Assembly: GCA_002349525.1 (NCBI GenBank)
Contig: DEDL01000037.1
Span: forward strand, 1-6,043
DNA length: 6,043 bases
Direction of reading: 5' to 3'
DNA from: Lachnoclostridium sp. UBA2905
GTDB lineage: Bacteria; Bacillota; Clostridia; Lachnospirales; Lachnospiraceae
Notes under the pieces: generated by a model
What the model saw: only the letters and a program-made list of their open reading frames with translations
Told to the model about the DNA's origin: nothing
Database searches by the model: none
In this document: positions 5,304-6,043 of the stretch, piece after piece
How positions within the stretch are numbered: position 1 is the first letter of the stretch
Layout: every line of letters begins with the position of its first letter
Made by a program: the position numbers and the translations under genes

Positions 5304-5575
5304 TCAAGTGTTTTTTTCAATAAATTCAATACTTTTTGATACCTGTCATTTAATAGAACTAAGGTTATGGAGTGATCTTTACCTCGTACAGGGCAGATAT
5401 ATAGTAATAATGGGTACACCAAATAAAACGTCATCACTATTCGTTCTAAATGGCCTCGATGTATACCCATCCCTATATGGCAGCTCACCTCTCATGTCCA
5501 ACAGGATCATCCTCCTTATGGTGGGTCCTCACTTCCTTCGTTCTGCCTATCCATAACCAGGGTGCCAGCTTAGCT
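5294..5575. mobile_element. Small non-coding insertion (about 282 bp) within the MATE gene, family unknown
   Basis: The MATE frame is lost after CCACT (5289-5293) and resumes at 5576 as TTCAGTTATC after a CT at 5574-5575. Deleting 5294-5575 leaves 1317 nt, exactly 439 codons including stop, and joins QQVLLPL to FSYHYGAS, a normal MATE sequence. The dinucleotide CT borders both sides, so the exact cut may shift by 2 nt. No long terminal inverted repeats are visible, and the short open frames through the segment have no protein features. It may be a MITE-like derivative or an internally deleted insertion sequence. A 2-bp CT border is compatible with IS110-type integration but does not prove it. 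A group II intron is unlikely because the 5' end lacks GUGYG. Confidence 0.75.
5363..5558. ncRNA. Candidate structured RNA within the insertion
   Basis: Nested helices can be drawn by eye. A closing stem is GGTTATGG (5363-5370) with CCATAACC (5551-5558). Next is AGTGA (5371-5375) with TCACT (5529-5533). A long central arm pairs ATATAG (5399-5404) with CTATAT (5473-5478) and continues as ATGGGTACAC (5410-5419) with GTATACCCAT (5461-5470), with one mismatch, enclosing a 41-nt loop. A final hairpin lies within 5503-5529 and competes with the second stem for 5529. The transcribed strand is undetermined and no promoter was identified. Such a fold suits a structured RNA carried by a mobile element, but no known RNA family was recognised. 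Confidence 0.35.
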
Positions 5576-6020
5576 ATTCAGTTATCATTATGGGGCAAGT
5601 GACCGCCAGAGAAACAGAGATATTTTAAAATGTTCTATGATATTTTCTGTTGCTATTATGGCAGTTGCAACAGGGATATTTTTCCTGTTTCCCGAAAAAC
5701 TTATACAGATATTTTCAACAGGATCTTCAATTGTGGCGATTGGAAAATATGCGTTTCCTGTAATTTCTATCAGTTTTGTTTTTGCGGGACTTACAATTGT
5801 TATAACTTCCTACTTACAGGGAATTGCGCATATAAAACCAAGTCTTTTTATTATTGTGCTTCGTCAAATTGTTTTGCTTGTTCCGTTGGCATGGGTATTT
5901 CATTTTATAGGTTTAAATGCAGTGTGGTGGACATTTCCCGTTACAGAGATTATTGCAAGTACGACGGGCATATTGATAATAATGATTTTGCATAAACAAG
6001 ATAGTGCGTTACGGATATAA
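5576..6020 (+). pseudogene. MATE-family efflux transporter, 3' part (separated by insertion)
   Basis: This is the C-terminal third of the interrupted transporter. Just after the junction the frame reads FSYHYGASDRQRNRD, matching the conserved cytoplasmic YNYGA-type stretch that follows QQV-LP in MATE proteins. Hydrophobic helices follow: one around MIFSVAIMAVATGIFFLF (encoded from 5637), a segment FPVISISFVFAGLTIVITSY, and two more before the end QDSALRI. In frame with the 5' part, the repaired protein would be 438 residues. No ribosome binding site precedes the ATG at 5637, and an in-frame stop lies at 5571-5573, so separate translation is doubtful. No further damage is visible, which suggests the insertion is recent. 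Confidence 0.85.
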
Positions 6021-6043
6021 TAAGCAGACAACTTCAAGTTTGT

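Noticed and set aside
5273..5488. Minus-strand frame of 71 codons across the insertion
   Set aside because: It crosses the insertion boundary into MATE sequence. The stretch LNDRYQKVLNLLKKTLDYM looks helical but matches no family I can name.
5266..5556. Plus-strand frame of 96 codons across the insertion
   Set aside because: It begins in MATE coding sequence in the wrong frame, ends in the insertion, and contains the RNA-like helices. No protein features are seen.
5294..5575. Insertion as a group II intron
   Set aside because: Neither strand begins with GUGYG and no domain V-like hairpin near the 3' end was found.
5630..5995. Plus-strand frame of 121 codons
   Set aside because: It is a shadow of the MATE 3' fragment in another frame, with cysteine- and tyrosine-rich non-protein-like composition.
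1..6043. CRISPR array, tRNA or rRNA
   Set aside because: No regularly spaced repeats, no tRNA cloverleaf and no rRNA-like sequence were seen on either strand.

Overview
The window looks like accessory DNA from a low-GC Gram-positive anaerobe of the Clostridia, probably Lachnospiraceae-like. This is inferred from AT-rich codon use, strong GGAGG-type ribosome binding sites, a MerR-regulated MATE pump, and an IS91-type transposase paired with a tyrosine recombinase. No rRNA, tRNA or housekeeping gene is present to fix the taxon.

Layout. Positions 1-822 (+) hold a promoter and a two-gene MNT/HEPN toxin-antitoxin operon of the MntA/HepT type, with every signature residue in place. Positions 823-1249 are non-coding and unusually rich in inverted repeats: a terminator-like hairpin at 845-900, a large imperfect palindrome at 982-1070, and an IS66-like GTAAGCG end at 1082. 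Positions 1250-3242 (-) carry an intact mobile unit: a tyrosine recombinase gene overlapping by 8 nt a Y2-type HUH transposase of the IS91 family. Its left and right margins carry inverted repeats. Positions 3537-6020 (+) are a drug-efflux module: a MerR/BmrR-like activator gene, a textbook MerR-type promoter with a 19-bp spacer, and a MATE transporter gene.

The MATE gene is broken by a foreign segment of about 282 bp (5294-5575). Removing exactly this segment restores one 438-residue reading frame across the junction. The segment encodes no convincing protein but can fold into several nested helices, so it is best seen as a small non-autonomous element or a structured RNA of unknown family. 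It is the least explained part of the window.

How the parts relate: the toxin-antitoxin pair and the recombinase/transposase unit are typical of mobile or defence-associated DNA. The efflux module was probably functional before the small insertion, and its regulator and regulated promoter still look intact. All calls come from reading the sequence. No database search was possible, so family names rest on motifs and gene order.
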